Positions 41,833-50,641 are shown, numbered from the stretch's first letter. The stretch is DNA of 64,000 nucleotides from Pseudomonas sp. Irchel 3H7 (GCF_900187605.1 NZ_FYEA01000006.1:345944-409943), one strand, 5' to 3'. Made by a program: numbers and translations. The notes: generated from the sequence alone by a model not told the origin.

Positions 41833-42758
41833 GCGCCAGACTCCTGAATCGCCCGCACCACGGTATTGAGGTTGCCGGTCATTTCCTTTTCGTATTTGTC
41901 GGCGGTGTATTCGCCGTAGGAAATGTGCGACAACGGATACAGCTTCACGCCGGATTCACGCTGAATCGTTTCGACGTAGGTGGAGGGGAAATCCATCTCC
42001 GAGAAGATCACTTTCACGTCCAGTTCACGCAATTGGTCGATGGTCTTCTTCAACTGGCTTGGGCTTGGCTCGATGCCGTGGGCCGGTTCGACCACGGCAG
42101 TCACTTCCAGGCCGAACTCACGCAACAGATAGTCGTAAGCCGCGTGTACCGTGGCCACGCGCAGTTCGGCATTCGGCGCTTGAGTCAGTTTTGCCAGCGC
42201 GTCGGCGCGCATCTGCCGCAGGCGCTTGCCGTAGGCGCGGGCGTTCTGTGTATAGGTCTTGGCGTTGTCCGGATCGAGTTTGCCCAGTTCGCGGGCGATG
42301 TTGTTGACCTGAGCGATGGAGGCGCTGATCGACAGGAACGTGTGCGGATTCACCACTTTGCCGGCCCCGCGTGCGGCAACGCCGGTGGCGGCCAGCAGCG
42401 GAACGTTTTCGTTGGCTTCGATGGTTTTGATGTTCGGCGTTTCGCTGGCGGCGATCATGCGGTCGGCGAAGTCGTCATGACCGACACCGTTGAGCACGAT
42501 CACATCCAGCCCGCTGATGCGTTTGATGTCCTCGGCCCGAGGCTCGTAGGCGTGCGGATTGAAACCGGCCGGGATCAGCGGCACCACTTCGGCCTTGTCG
42601 CCGACGATGTTCGCCACGTAGCTGTAATACGGGTGCAGGGTGATGCCGATGCGCAGGCGCTTGGCCTGATCGGCGCTGGCCAGCGGGCTCAGCAGGCAGG
42701 CACACAGGCCCACTAAAAACAGGCGTAACAACGGACGGCGAGGCGATGAAATAGACAT
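41829..42758 (-). CDS. fpvC: Periplasmic metal-binding protein FpvC
   Basis: 309 residues with a signal peptide (hydrophobic core LFLVGLCACLLSPLASA). Cluster-9 metal binding fold: GITLHPYYSYVANIVGD, the His-containing loop AGFNPHAYEPRAED, NGVGHDDFADR, KVVNPHTFLS and HAAYDYLLREFGL, giving several His ligands as in zinc and manganese binding proteins. Its P. aeruginosa counterpart is the FpvC partner of FpvF. ATG 42758 is preferred to an upstream TTG because the signal peptide then begins normally. Confidence 0.87.
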   Translation of the reverse strand: MSISSPRRPLLRLFLVGLCACLLSPLASADQAKRLRIGITLHPYYSYVANIVGDKAEVVPLIPAGFNPHAYEPRAEDIKRISGLDVIVLNGVGHDDFADRMIAASETPNIKTIEANENVPLLAATGVAARGAGKVVNPHTFLSISASIAQVNNIARELGKLDPDNAKTYTQNARAYGKRLRQMRADALAKLTQAPNAELRVATVHAAYDYLLREFGLEVTAVVEPAHGIEPSPSQLKKTIDQLRELDVKVIFSEMDFPSTYVETIQRESGVKLYPLSHISYGEYTADKYEKEMTGNLNTVVRAIQESGA

Positions 42759-42793
42759 GGGCAAGCGGTCTTCTCTCGGAGTAGGGCGAGGAA

Positions 42794-43369
42794 TCAATGG
42801 CGATGTTCGCGGGTAACCCCGGCATCGTATTGCGCGACGATCTGTTTCCAGCCAGCAGCGGACAGCGCCGCCGCATTCAGTTGCGCCGGGGCTTGAGCGG
42901 CGGCATCACGGTTGAGCCAGATGTCCGGCGCAGCCTTGTCATCGGTACTCAGCAGCATGACGAACGAGCCAGCGACAGTCGGATTCTGGCTTTGACCGAC
43001 ATACGCGGTGTTCGCCAGCAACTGCCAGGCATGACCCCCACGGCTGACCGAGCTCGCATCCTGGGCAAACGGGGCAAAGCCTTCGTCGGCCAGATTCTGC
43101 GGCGTCGGCAGGGCTTGCTGTTCTTCGCGCAGCAGGCGGATTTCGTCGAGGGTCACCCGCAGGTCGGCGTAGATGCCTTGCTCGGCAGCACTGAGGTCGC
43201 GACGGGCGTCGAGTTGATTGGACGCAACCGGCTCCGGCTCATGGGAAACCCCGCGCCACGCGACCACGGAACCGGCGACTGCCAGAATCAACAGGCACAA
43301 CAGCAGCACATTGAGGGTTTCATGACCGGCGCCGGCCGGACGCACGATTTGTGTGGTTGGCGTACTCAT
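42794..43369 (-). CDS. fpvK: Inner-membrane protein FpvK
   Basis: 191 residues with one N-terminal membrane helix (LLLCLLILAVAGSVVAW, about 22-38) and a periplasmic domain rich in Ala and Gln, ending in a His-containing tail (TREHRH). By operon position it corresponds to FpvK, part of the FpvGHJK complex required for iron release from ferripyoverdine. Its biochemical role is unknown. It overlaps fpvJ by four bases (ATGA). Confidence 0.82.
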   Translation of the reverse strand: MSTPTTQIVRPAGAGHETLNVLLLCLLILAVAGSVVAWRGVSHEPEPVASNQLDARRDLSAAEQGIYADLRVTLDEIRLLREEQQALPTPQNLADEGFAPFAQDASSVSRGGHAWQLLANTAYVGQSQNPTVAGSFVMLLSTDDKAAPDIWLNRDAAAQAPAQLNAAALSAAGWKQIVAQYDAGVTREHRH

Positions 43370-43707
43370 GGGGCTTCGATATCCGCCTGGTCGATTTCCA
43401 CAACGTGGCCTGGACCTGCGTCGAACAGCACGTAGAACTCGGCGCCAGGCTTCTTGAAGGTCAGCGTCGAGTCACTGCCGAGCTTGCCCGGCACCAGGAT
43501 CGTTTCGTCGTAGCCAATCACATCGAGGGTCACCCCCGGCGCGCCGCTGCCGTCGGAGAAACCACCGGTGCATTTGATCTGCTCGGCGTCGATGGCTTTG
43601 CATTCGCACATCGGGTTGTGGGCCAGCGCACTGCCACTGAAACCGGCGCACAGCACCAGCAGCGCGGCCTTCAGGCGCAGGCGAGAAGGGCGTTGAGAGC
43701 AAGTCAT
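43366..43707 (-). CDS. fpvJ: Small periplasmic protein FpvJ
   Basis: 113 residues: signal peptide or anchor (LKAALLVLCAGFSGSALA, to about residue 30), then a Cys-containing segment HNPMCECKAIDAEQIKCTGG and a beta-rich domain GVTLDVIGYDETILV... FYVLFDAGPGHVVEI. It fits FpvJ of the FpvGHJK set by position and size. AAGGAG lies seven bases before ATG 43707, and that ATG overlaps the fpvH stop (ATGA), so the longer frame upstream is not used. Confidence 0.83.
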   Translation of the reverse strand: MTCSQRPSRLRLKAALLVLCAGFSGSALAHNPMCECKAIDAEQIKCTGGFSDGSGAPGVTLDVIGYDETILVPGKLGSDSTLTFKKPGAEFYVLFDAGPGHVVEIDQADIEAP

Positions 43708-44246
43708 GGTTTGACTCCTTGTTTGTTCAGCCAGGCGAAGGTGGCGGGGGAGGCCTGACTCAGGGGAATCGAAGCCTGGTGCATGCTGCCGTCCCAGCCT
43801 TCCATGGTGATCCACAGTTCGGCGTCGGCTCTGGTCTTCTCCGGGATCGGCATTTGCGTGCCCATGCGATAAGGCGTGCCGAAGAAAATGCTGCCGGCGG
43901 CGCGCAGGCTGCGTGGCTTGCCGATGCGCAGGTAGGTCGCCTTGACCTGATCGACACAGGCATCGCACAGCGCGGCGCTGAAGTCTTTCATGTAGCCGGC
44001 CGGACCGGTCAGCACCGGTGCTTCGTTGCGTAACTCGGCCAGGCGCAGGCTCCATGGCCCGACCTGGACAGTGCCGATCTCGTGCTGGCCCAAGCCGCTG
44101 TCACCGCGAAACAGCGAGGCGTCGGCGAAGTACTTGGGCATGAAACCCAGCGGGATCAACAGCAGCAGAACATTGATGTGGAAGCGCCATCTGTGCCAGA
44201 AACGCGCCAGTCGAGAAGGTTGGGCCTTGGTGATGGACTTGCTCAC
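43704..44246 (-). CDS. fpvH: Inner-membrane protein FpvH
   Basis: 180 residues with one membrane helix near the start (INVLLLLIPLGFMP, about 24-37) and a periplasmic domain with a Cys pair in CDACVDQVKA near residue 96, which could serve thiol or metal chemistry. It corresponds to FpvH by position. It starts with GTG at 44246 and overlaps the fpvG stop by four bases (GTGA). Its function in iron release is required in P. aeruginosa but not defined mechanistically. Confidence 0.83.
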   Translation of the reverse strand: MSKSITKAQPSRLARFWHRWRFHINVLLLLIPLGFMPKYFADASLFRGDSGLGQHEIGTVQVGPWSLRLAELRNEAPVLTGPAGYMKDFSAALCDACVDQVKATYLRIGKPRSLRAAGSIFFGTPYRMGTQMPIPEKTRADAELWITMEGWDGSMHQASIPLSQASPATFAWLNKQGVKP

Positions 44247-45442
44247 AGGCTGGCCTCCGAGGTTTCACGGCTCATGGCCGGTTGTGCCTTGATGCGGTTT
44301 TTCTTGTCTTCGCGCTTCAACGCATTGGCGGTGGCCAGGGCGGTGCGTTTGGTCCAGATCAACAAGCCGCTGAGGATCATCATGCTCAGGATCAAACCGA
44401 AGAAGAACCAGATCAGCTTGATCCAGATGCCGCCGAAATCCCCGGTGTGCAGTGGCCGCATGGACTCGGTGACGAACTCCAGCGACGAGCGATCGGACAG
44501 CAACCGTGAAGCGGCGATGTCGCCGTTGTACGGATTGAGCGTGGCGGTCTGGAACATCAGCGGATACCAGCCGCGCCCGCCGACGCTCATGTGGCTGTAG
44601 GCGTTGCCCGGCAGGCTGACGAAACTGGCTTCCAGCCCCGGAATCTTCTCTTGCGCGAGTTCGACGGCACGGTCCAGGCTGATCCGTGGCGGCGGGGTGC
44701 CGGCGGCAGAGATCGGCACGCTTTCGCGGGACATCGCCGGAATGATCGGCTCGCTGGAGATGGCGATCTGGTTATCGAACAGAATCGCCCGAATCAGAAA
44801 CCAGATGCCGGTGATGGAAATCACTGCAATGAACCAGATCGACCAGATACCGCACAGCCGATGGAAGTCACCCCAGAAAATCCGTGCGCCGTGGCGCACG
44901 CGCAGGGTCGGGCGCAGAAAACCCTTCCAGAAGCGCTTGTAGACCACCAGACCGGTGATCAACGAGACCAGCATCGGCACGCCGAGGAACGACACCAGAT
45001 ACCAGCCCCAACTGAAGCCATTGGTGAACGGCACCAGCCACCAGCCATGCAGGGCCCGGGTGAAGGCTTTGAAATCGAAGGTCGGCGCAGGGCCCTGGAT
45101 CACCCCGGTGTAAGGATTGACGTAGACCGTCTGCGAACGACCGTCCGGATAACTGACCGCAACGTCGAGCGCGAAGTGTGACTCATCGGGGCGACTGATG
45201 CTTTCAACGAGGGTCTGCGGTTCGGCTTTTTTGATCGCTGCCATGATCTGGTCATAGCTGAGCAGCGGCGCATCCTCCGCAGGCTGGCTGGCGCGCATCT
45301 GCGGGTTGGCCAGCCAGACGATTTCCTGACTGACCACCGCCAGTGTGCCGGTGACACAGACGATCAGGACAAAGAACCAGATCGGTAACGCCAGCCAGCT
45401 ATGAACGAGGAACCACAGTTTGGAGCGGGATTTCTTCGACAT
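44243..45442 (-). CDS. fpvG: PepSY-type iron reductase FpvG
   Basis: 399 residues, PepSY-associated membrane protein: helix 1 at about 12-38, a long periplasmic PepSY region (DQIMAAIKKAEPQTLVES and VYVNPYTGVIQG), helices near 145-170 and 190-215, a second PepSY region (RAVELAQEKIPGLEA) and a last helix near 350-370. Conserved His residues (HSWLALP, LHGWW, FHRLCGIWS, LHTGDFGG) can hold heme. FpvG reduces Fe3+ in ferripyoverdine inside the periplasm so that iron can be passed on. It is first of the eight-gene operon. Confidence 0.9.
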   Translation of the reverse strand: MSKKSRSKLWFLVHSWLALPIWFFVLIVCVTGTLAVVSQEIVWLANPQMRASQPAEDAPLLSYDQIMAAIKKAEPQTLVESISRPDESHFALDVAVSYPDGRSQTVYVNPYTGVIQGPAPTFDFKAFTRALHGWWLVPFTNGFSWGWYLVSFLGVPMLVSLITGLVVYKRFWKGFLRPTLRVRHGARIFWGDFHRLCGIWSIWFIAVISITGIWFLIRAILFDNQIAISSEPIIPAMSRESVPISAAGTPPPRISLDRAVELAQEKIPGLEASFVSLPGNAYSHMSVGGRGWYPLMFQTATLNPYNGDIAASRLLSDRSSLEFVTESMRPLHTGDFGGIWIKLIWFFFGLILSMMILSGLLIWTKRTALATANALKREDKKNRIKAQPAMSRETSEASL

Positions 45443-45848
45443 GATTGCGCGTCTTGATAGCGGTGAAAGGGTGCCTGGCTACGGGCTTCGCAGCACGGGG
45501 ACCCGGAAAGACCGGACGTGGCTTTTGCCTACGCGAACGGTCTGCATCTCTATAGGACGGATGAGCGAGGAAAATCCCGAAAGATGATATGAAAGCAAAT
45601 GTTTCCCAATTCGCAGGGTTTGACAGATCCCACTGTAGGAGCTGCGGCACGCTGCGATCTTTTGATCCTGATCTTTAAAAACAAGATCAAAAGATCGCAG
45701 CCTCGTTGCAGTCGACAGCTCCTACAGGGTTTCGCTGATCGGCAGATCAAACACGATTCATGATCCACGCCATCACTGTCTGCCAATTGATGGCCGACCC
45801 GCGCTCCCTATGATGGGAATCACCTGATTTCCCTGAGTGAGCGCCTTG
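45443..45848. other. Divergent spacer fpvG-leuC-like
   Basis: A gap of about 400 bases between divergent genes. It holds a REP pair (45633-45727) and presumably both promoters. I looked on the minus strand for a PvdS box before fpvG and found no convincing TAAAT-N16-CGT, and no good Fur box. Confidence 0.6.
45633..45727. repeat. REP inverted pair, GATCGCAG family, imperfect arms
   Basis: CTGTAGGAGCTGCGGC... GATCTTTTGATC faces GATCAAAAGATCGCAGCC... AGCTCCTACAG. The right arm has a short insertion (CGTTGCAGTCGAC region), so pairing is imperfect at one place. Confidence 0.8.
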
Positions 45849-47267
45849 ATGACTGCCAGAACCCTCTATGACAAACACATCGATTCGCACACGGTGTGCC
45901 GCCTCGACGATCAGGGCCATGTCCTCTTGTATATCGATCGTCAGGTGATCAACGAATACACCAGCCCGCAGGCGTTCAGCGGTTTGCGTGCCGCCGGGCG
46001 CGGGGTCTGGCGTCCGGGCACGGCGCTGGCGGTGGTCGATCACGTCAACCCGACCACGCCTGTGCGCATCGCGGCAATGCCTGATGCCGGCGGCGCCCGG
46101 CAAGTCTCGTATCTGGCGGAGAATTGCCGGGACTTCGGCATCGAGTTGCTGGACATCCTCGACAAACGTCAGGGCATTGAACACGTGATCGCTCCCGAGC
46201 AGGGGTTCATTCTGCCCGGCATGGTCATCGCCGCCGGCGACAGCCATACCACCACCTATGGCGCACTCGGCGCTTTCGGTTTTGGCATCGGCACCTCCGA
46301 GATCGAACACCTGCTGGCCTCGCAGACGCTGGTCTACAAACGTCTGAAAAGCCTGCGCGTGACCGTCGACGGCGAGTTGACAGCGGGCCTGACGTCCAAA
46401 GACGTGATCATGGCCCTGATCGGTCGCATCGGCGCGTCCGGGGCCAGCGGTTACGCGATCGAGTTCTGCGGCTCGACTATCGATGCCTTGAGCGTTGAAG
46501 CGCGCATGACCATCTGCAACATGGCTGTCGAGGCCGGTGCGCGCGGCGCGTTCATGGCCCCGGATGAAAAGGTCTTCGCCTATCTCAAGGGCAAGCCGCG
46601 CGCGCCGCAAGGTGAGTTGTGGGAACGGGGCGTGAAGAAGTGGCGCGAACTGCGCAGTGATCCCGGTGCGCTGTTTGACCGCGAGATTCACCTGGATGCC
46701 AGCATTCTTGAACCGATGGTCACCTGGGGCACCAGCCCCGATCAGGCCGCCGCGATCGGTGCGCGGGTGCCGGATCCGCAAGCGATCAGCGATCCGATCC
46801 TGCGCCAGGACATGCGCCGCGCCCTCAACTACATGGGCCTCGAAGCGGGCATGGCGCTCAGCGACATTGTTATCAGCCACGCCTTTATCGGTTCGTGCAC
46901 CAACGCGCGGATCGAAGACTTGCGCGATGCCGCCAGCGTCGTGCGCGGTCAGCAAGTGGCCGGGCATGTACGCGCAATGATCGTCCCCGGCTCCAGCGAA
47001 GTTCGCGCGCAGGCCGAGGCCGAAGGGCTGGCGCAGATCTTTATCGACGCCGGGTTCGAATGGCGTCAGTCCGGCTGCTCGATGTGCCTGGCGATGAACG
47101 ACGACGTACTTGCCCCCGGCGACCGCTGCGCGTCCAGCACCAACCGCAACTTTGAAGGCCGTCAGGGCGCCGGCGCGCGCACTCATTTGATGAGCCCGGC
47201 GATGGTCGCCGCCGCAGCGATCAGCGGTCGACTCACCGATATCCGCCACTTTGGAGTACGCCCATGA
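45849..47267 (+). CDS. leuC: Aconitase-family hydro-lyase large subunit (LeuC-like)
   Basis: 472 residues, the normal LeuC length: TLYDKHIDSHTV, VDHVNPT, GDSHTTTYGALGAFGFGIGTSE, SHAFIGSCTNARIEDL. The three [4Fe-4S] ligands are Cys350, Cys410 and Cys413 (SGCSMC). It is the large subunit of 3-isopropylmalate dehydratase or a close relative acting on another 2-alkylmalate. No leuA or leuB is nearby, so it may be a paralogue with a catabolic role. ATG 45849 is preferred to the GTG four codons earlier. It overlaps leuD by four bases. Confidence 0.85.
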   Translation: MTARTLYDKHIDSHTVCRLDDQGHVLLYIDRQVINEYTSPQAFSGLRAAGRGVWRPGTALAVVDHVNPTTPVRIAAMPDAGGARQVSYLAENCRDFGIELLDILDKRQGIEHVIAPEQGFILPGMVIAAGDSHTTTYGALGAFGFGIGTSEIEHLLASQTLVYKRLKSLRVTVDGELTAGLTSKDVIMALIGRIGASGASGYAIEFCGSTIDALSVEARMTICNMAVEAGARGAFMAPDEKVFAYLKGKPRAPQGELWERGVKKWRELRSDPGALFDREIHLDASILEPMVTWGTSPDQAAAIGARVPDPQAISDPILRQDMRRALNYMGLEAGMALSDIVISHAFIGSCTNARIEDLRDAASVVRGQQVAGHVRAMIVPGSSEVRAQAEAEGLAQIFIDAGFEWRQSGCSMCLAMNDDVLAPGDRCASSTNRNFEGRQGAGARTHLMSPAMVAAAAISGRLTDIRHFGVRP

Positions 47268-47878
47268 GCCTGCAACCTTTCACTCTAGTCAGTGGCCAGG
47301 CTGCGCCGTTACTGGCAGCGAACGTTGATACCGACGTGATCATGCCCAAGCAGTTTCTCAAGGGCATCGATAGAAACGGGCTGGATCGCGGATTGTTTTT
47401 CGATCTGCGGTTTCAGCGCGATGGCACGCCCAACCCTGAGTTCGTGCTGAACCAGCCCGCCTGGAAAGGTGCGAACTTTCTTGTGGTCGGGCCCAATTTC
47501 GGCTGCGGTTCCAGCCGTGAACACGCGGTGTGGGGCCTGCAGCAGATGGGCATCCGCGCGTTGATCGGCAGCAGCTTTGCCGGGATTTTCTATGACAATT
47601 GCCAGCGTAACGGCGTGTTGTTGATCACCCTGGAAGAGGTACAGGTGCAGCGCATTGGACAGCTTGTCGGTGAGCCTGAAACGGCGCGGGTCAGCATTGA
47701 TCTGGAGGCGCAGCGGATTAGTCTGGCGGATGGCAGCGTGGTCGATTTCCAGATTGATAACCTGCGCAAAACCGCGTTGCTGCTCGGCCTGGATGCCATC
47801 GGCAGCACCCTGCAACGGCGCGAACAGATCAAAGATTTCGAACGCGAGCATTTGGCCAGTAACCCTTGGTTAGGCTGA
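47264..47878 (+). CDS. leuD: Aconitase-family hydro-lyase small subunit (LeuD-like)
   Basis: 204 residues, usual LeuD size, with the swivel-domain signatures ANVDTDVIMPKQFLK and VVGPNFGCGSSREHAVWGL. It completes the active site of the LeuC-like subunit. ATGA overlap with leuC gives coupled translation. As for its partner, whether the substrate is isopropylmalate or a related malate derivative cannot be read from sequence. Confidence 0.85.
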   Translation: MSLQPFTLVSGQAAPLLAANVDTDVIMPKQFLKGIDRNGLDRGLFFDLRFQRDGTPNPEFVLNQPAWKGANFLVVGPNFGCGSSREHAVWGLQQMGIRALIGSSFAGIFYDNCQRNGVLLITLEEVQVQRIGQLVGEPETARVSIDLEAQRISLADGSVVDFQIDNLRKTALLLGLDAIGSTLQRREQIKDFEREHLASNPWLG

Positions 47879-47887
47879 ACGCATAAC

Positions 47888-47996
47888 CTGTGGGAGCTGG
47901 CTTGCCAGCGATGAGGCCGGCACTTCCAGCATTTGTGTTGGCTGAGCTGACGCCATCGCTGCGATGCGGCGTTCCGACAAGCCAGCTCCCACAGGT
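47888..47996. repeat. REP inverted pair with 17-base insertion in one arm
   Basis: Left arm 47888-47913 (CTGTGGGAGCTGGCTTGCC). The right arm 47954-47996 ends with the complement but has CGATGCGGCGTTCCGA inserted after CATCGCTG. It lies between convergent leuD and the LysR gene. Confidence 0.82.
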
Positions 47997-48013
47997 TTTT
48001 GTGGTGTTTTGAG

Positions 48014-48928
48014 CTACAGCGACAATCCTTTGAAATGCGCCTGCAAAAACTCCACACACGCGCGCAACTTCCCCGAATGCGCCAGCCGTGTCGGGTACAC
48101 CGCCCAGACATTGGCACTCTGGCTGTAATCGTCCAGCACCTGCACCAAGCGTCCTTGCTCCAGCAGCGGTTTCACATCCCACAGCGAGCGCAACAACACC
48201 CCACGCCCGTCCAGTGCCCACTGCAAAACAATCTCGCCGTTGTTGGACGACAACGGCCCGCTGACCCGCACGCTCTCTTGCCCGCCGTCGCGATCCAGAT
48301 GCCAGATCCCGAAAGCGTTGTCGCGTTCCTTGATCACCAGGCAATCGTGTTGTTGCAGTTCGTCCAGGGTCTGCGGCGTGCCGCGAAGTTGCAGATAACC
48401 GGGGGCGGCGCACAGCACTCGGCGGTTACTGACCAGACACCGGCCGATGTGCTGGCCGGGAATGTCGTCGCCGACGCGGATCTCCAGGTCGAAGCCTTCG
48501 TTGATGATGTCCACCACCCGGTCGAACAGGTCGAGGCGAATCTCCAGGTCTGGATAACGTTCGGCCAGCAGCGACACCGCCGGCGCGACGTGATTGCGAC
48601 CGAAACCGAAACTGCTGCAGAGGTGCAAGCGCCCACGCGGGCTGTCGTGGGCGTCGGACAGTTCGTCGTGCAGTTGCTGGAAGTCATCGAGAATGCGCAA
48701 CGCCCAGCGCTGCACCCGTTCGCCGTCCTCGGTCAGCGAGACGCGACGACTGGTGCGGTGCAACAGTCGCGTGCCAAGGGTGGTTTCAAGAATCTGGATG
48801 CGTTTGCTGACATAGGCCGGCGACAGGCCGAGTTCATCCGCTGCGGCGGCAAAGCCGTTCTTGCGGATCACGGTGAGTAGCACGCGCAGGTCTTCGGGCA
48901 GGGGCACGCTGTCTTTCTTCTGTGGCAT
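48014..48928 (-). CDS. LysR-family transcriptional regulator
   Basis: 304 residues: N-terminal winged HTH (LPEDLRVLLTVIRKNGFAAAADELGLSPAYVSKRIQILE), then the LysR effector domain (GRLHLCSSFGFGRNHVAP... YPDLEIRLDLFDRVVDIINEGFDLEIRVG). The style is that of the DmlR/CrgA-like group that regulates malate or tartrate-type metabolism, but the target is unknown. It points towards leuCD and lies 60 bases downstream of the dehalogenase-like gene on the same strand. ATG 48928 is chosen by alignment to the family start; no strong ribosome site is visible. Confidence 0.82.
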   Translation of the reverse strand: MPQKKDSVPLPEDLRVLLTVIRKNGFAAAADELGLSPAYVSKRIQILETTLGTRLLHRTSRRVSLTEDGERVQRWALRILDDFQQLHDELSDAHDSPRGRLHLCSSFGFGRNHVAPAVSLLAERYPDLEIRLDLFDRVVDIINEGFDLEIRVGDDIPGQHIGRCLVSNRRVLCAAPGYLQLRGTPQTLDELQQHDCLVIKERDNAFGIWHLDRDGGQESVRVSGPLSSNNGEIVLQWALDGRGVLLRSLWDVKPLLEQGRLVQVLDDYSQSANVWAVYPTRLAHSGKLRACVEFLQAHFKGLSL

Positions 48929-48988
48929 GTCAAAACGAACACTGGCGGCAGAAGCCGCCAGCATAGCACCGAGATCCGGCGGCTCGGC

Positions 48989-49864
48989 TCAGCGCAAAAA
49001 GGCCAGTGCTTCGCCAAGCAACAGTTCAGGGACTTCTTCGGCAAGGTAATGGCCGGCGGGCAATGCCTGACCGCTGACGTCAGTCGCCACGTGTTGCCAT
49101 TCCTTGAGCGGATCGAAGCAACGGCCGACGGTGCCTTCGGCGCCCCACAACACGCGCAGCGGTAGATTCAGGTGATGCCCGGCCGAGATGTCGGCGCGGT
49201 CGTGCTCAAGATCGATGCCGGCGCTGGCGCGATAGTCTTCGCAGATGCCACGGGCGCTGCCCGATTGGCGCAGGCAGCGCAGGTATTCGCCGAAGGCTGC
49301 ATCGGTAAACGGCTTGAGCCCGGCGCTGCGGCTGCCCATGACGCTGCGCAGATAACCTTCGGGATTGGCTTCGAGCAAGGTTTCCGGCAATGGCGCCGGG
49401 CGGATCAGGAAGAACCAGTGCCAATACGCGCGAGCAAAGGCTTCGTTGGTTTGCGCGTACATCGACAGGGTCGGCGCGATGTCGAGCAGCATCATCCGTT
49501 GCACGGCATCCGGGTGATCGAGGGCGAGGCGATGGGCGACCCGCGCGCCACGGTCGTGAGCGAGAATCGAAAACTGCTCGAAGCCCAGCGCCTGCATCAA
49601 CTCGACATTGTCGCGGGCCATTTCGCGTTTCGAGTAATTAACGTGCAGCTCATCGGCGGCCGGGCGACTGCTGTCGCCGTAACCGCGCAGGTCGGCGGCG
49701 ACCACGCTGAAGTGTTCGGCCAATTGTTCGGCAATCTTGTGCCAGATCACATGGGTCTGCGGGTGCCCGTGCAACAGCAACAGGCCCGGGCCGCTGCCGC
49801 CGAGGCGGTAGGCAATGTCGACGCCGTTGACGTGGCGCTGGTCTTTGCGGAATCCGGCAAACAT
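48989..49864 (-). CDS. Alpha/beta hydrolase of the haloacetate dehalogenase type
   Basis: 291 residues. The nucleophile is Asp104 in AHDRGARV, not Ser. Arg105 and Arg108 (carboxylate grip), Asp128 (LLDIAPT), His149-Trp150 (halide pocket, YWHWFF), Tyr211 and His272 (AGHYLAEE) stand at or within one residue of the positions I recall for Burkholderia fluoroacetate dehalogenase (104, 105, 108, 128, 149, 150, 212, 271). The full set suggests hydrolysis of haloacetates with Asp-ester chemistry. Other substrates of the epoxide-hydrolase-like group remain possible. Confidence 0.82.
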   Translation of the reverse strand: MFAGFRKDQRHVNGVDIAYRLGGSGPGLLLLHGHPQTHVIWHKIAEQLAEHFSVVAADLRGYGDSSRPAADELHVNYSKREMARDNVELMQALGFEQFSILAHDRGARVAHRLALDHPDAVQRMMLLDIAPTLSMYAQTNEAFARAYWHWFFLIRPAPLPETLLEANPEGYLRSVMGSRSAGLKPFTDAAFGEYLRCLRQSGSARGICEDYRASAGIDLEHDRADISAGHHLNLPLRVLWGAEGTVGRCFDPLKEWQHVATDVSGQALPAGHYLAEEVPELLLGEALAFLR

Positions 49865-49987
49865 CGGGCTGATCCTTTTTCAGGGTTCTGGTTGGCTGCA
49901 TCCTGAAATCGTCCGGCGTTTGCGACAAGGGGCAAAACGTGGTGGGCCGGTTCATGAAGTGTGATGGGTGTTGATAGTTATGGCCTC

Positions 49988-50052
49988 ATCGCGAGCAGGC
50001 GAAGGCCTACAGTTGAAATGCGTTCCCCTGTAGGCCTTCGCCTGCTCGCGAT
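49988..50052. repeat. REP inverted pair, perfect 25-base arms
   Basis: 49988-50012 and 50028-50052 are exact complements (ATCGCGAGCAGGCGAAGGCC) around 15 bases. It lies between the VOC gene and the dehalogenase-like gene. Confidence 0.9.
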
Positions 50053-50077
50053 AGCGCTATTGCAGACACTGCAACTC

Positions 50078-50536
50078 TCAACCCTGACTAAACATCTCCA
50101 TCGCCCGCTGCTTGATCTGCTCTTCAGTCAGATCTTCCTTGCGCGAGGCGAGAAACCACAGATGCCCATACGGATCCTTCAACGTCCCGCTGCGATCACC
50201 GTAAAACTGGTCCTTGACCTCCGACACCGCCTTCGCTCCGGCATCCAGCGCTCGCTGAAAGGACTTGTCGACATCGGTCACATACAGATGCAAACCAACT
50301 GACACGGCTTGATCAGGATTACTCAACGGCCCCTGATCACAGGGCGAACCGAGCATGATCGCGCTGTCGCCGATGCGCAGTTCGGCGTGGCCGATGCCGC
50401 CGTCAGGCATGGCCAGACGCATGACCTCGGTGGCGCCGAAGGCTGTTTTATAGAAATCGATGGCCTCGGCGGCTTTGTGGATGCCGAGATACGGGGTAAT
50501 GCTGTGATACCCCTCGGGAATGGGTTTGACGCTCAT
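50078..50536 (-). CDS. VOC-family protein (glyoxalase/PhnB-like)
   Basis: 152 residues: paired beta-alpha-beta modules ITPYLGIHKAAEAIDFYKTAFGA and VGLHLYVTDVDKSFQRALDAGA, with GDRSGTLKDPYGHLWFLA near the end, as in PhnB-like vicinal-oxygen-chelate proteins. Such proteins are often called glyoxalase or bleomycin resistance, but the reaction is usually unknown. ATG 50536 has GGGAG eight bases upstream, so the longer frame is not used. It is monocistronic. Confidence 0.8.
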   Translation of the reverse strand: MSVKPIPEGYHSITPYLGIHKAAEAIDFYKTAFGATEVMRLAMPDGGIGHAELRIGDSAIMLGSPCDQGPLSNPDQAVSVGLHLYVTDVDKSFQRALDAGAKAVSEVKDQFYGDRSGTLKDPYGHLWFLASRKEDLTEEQIKQRAMEMFSQG

Positions 50537-50641
50537 GACGTTCTCCCTGAATTGTTGTTCTATGGGACAGGACTCCACCGAATTTGTGGAAGATTCACTA
50601 TAGAACCGTCCTCGCCGTGCAGACTTTTGCCCGACGAGCAG

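Noticed and set aside
45443..45640. PvdS box or Fur box before fpvG
   Set aside because: No TAAAT-N16-CGT on the minus strand and only weak GATAAT-like stretches (near 45583-45605); not enough to call.
45747..47249. Open frame of 500 codons opposite leuC
   Set aside because: Antisense shadow; all aconitase motifs are on the plus strand.
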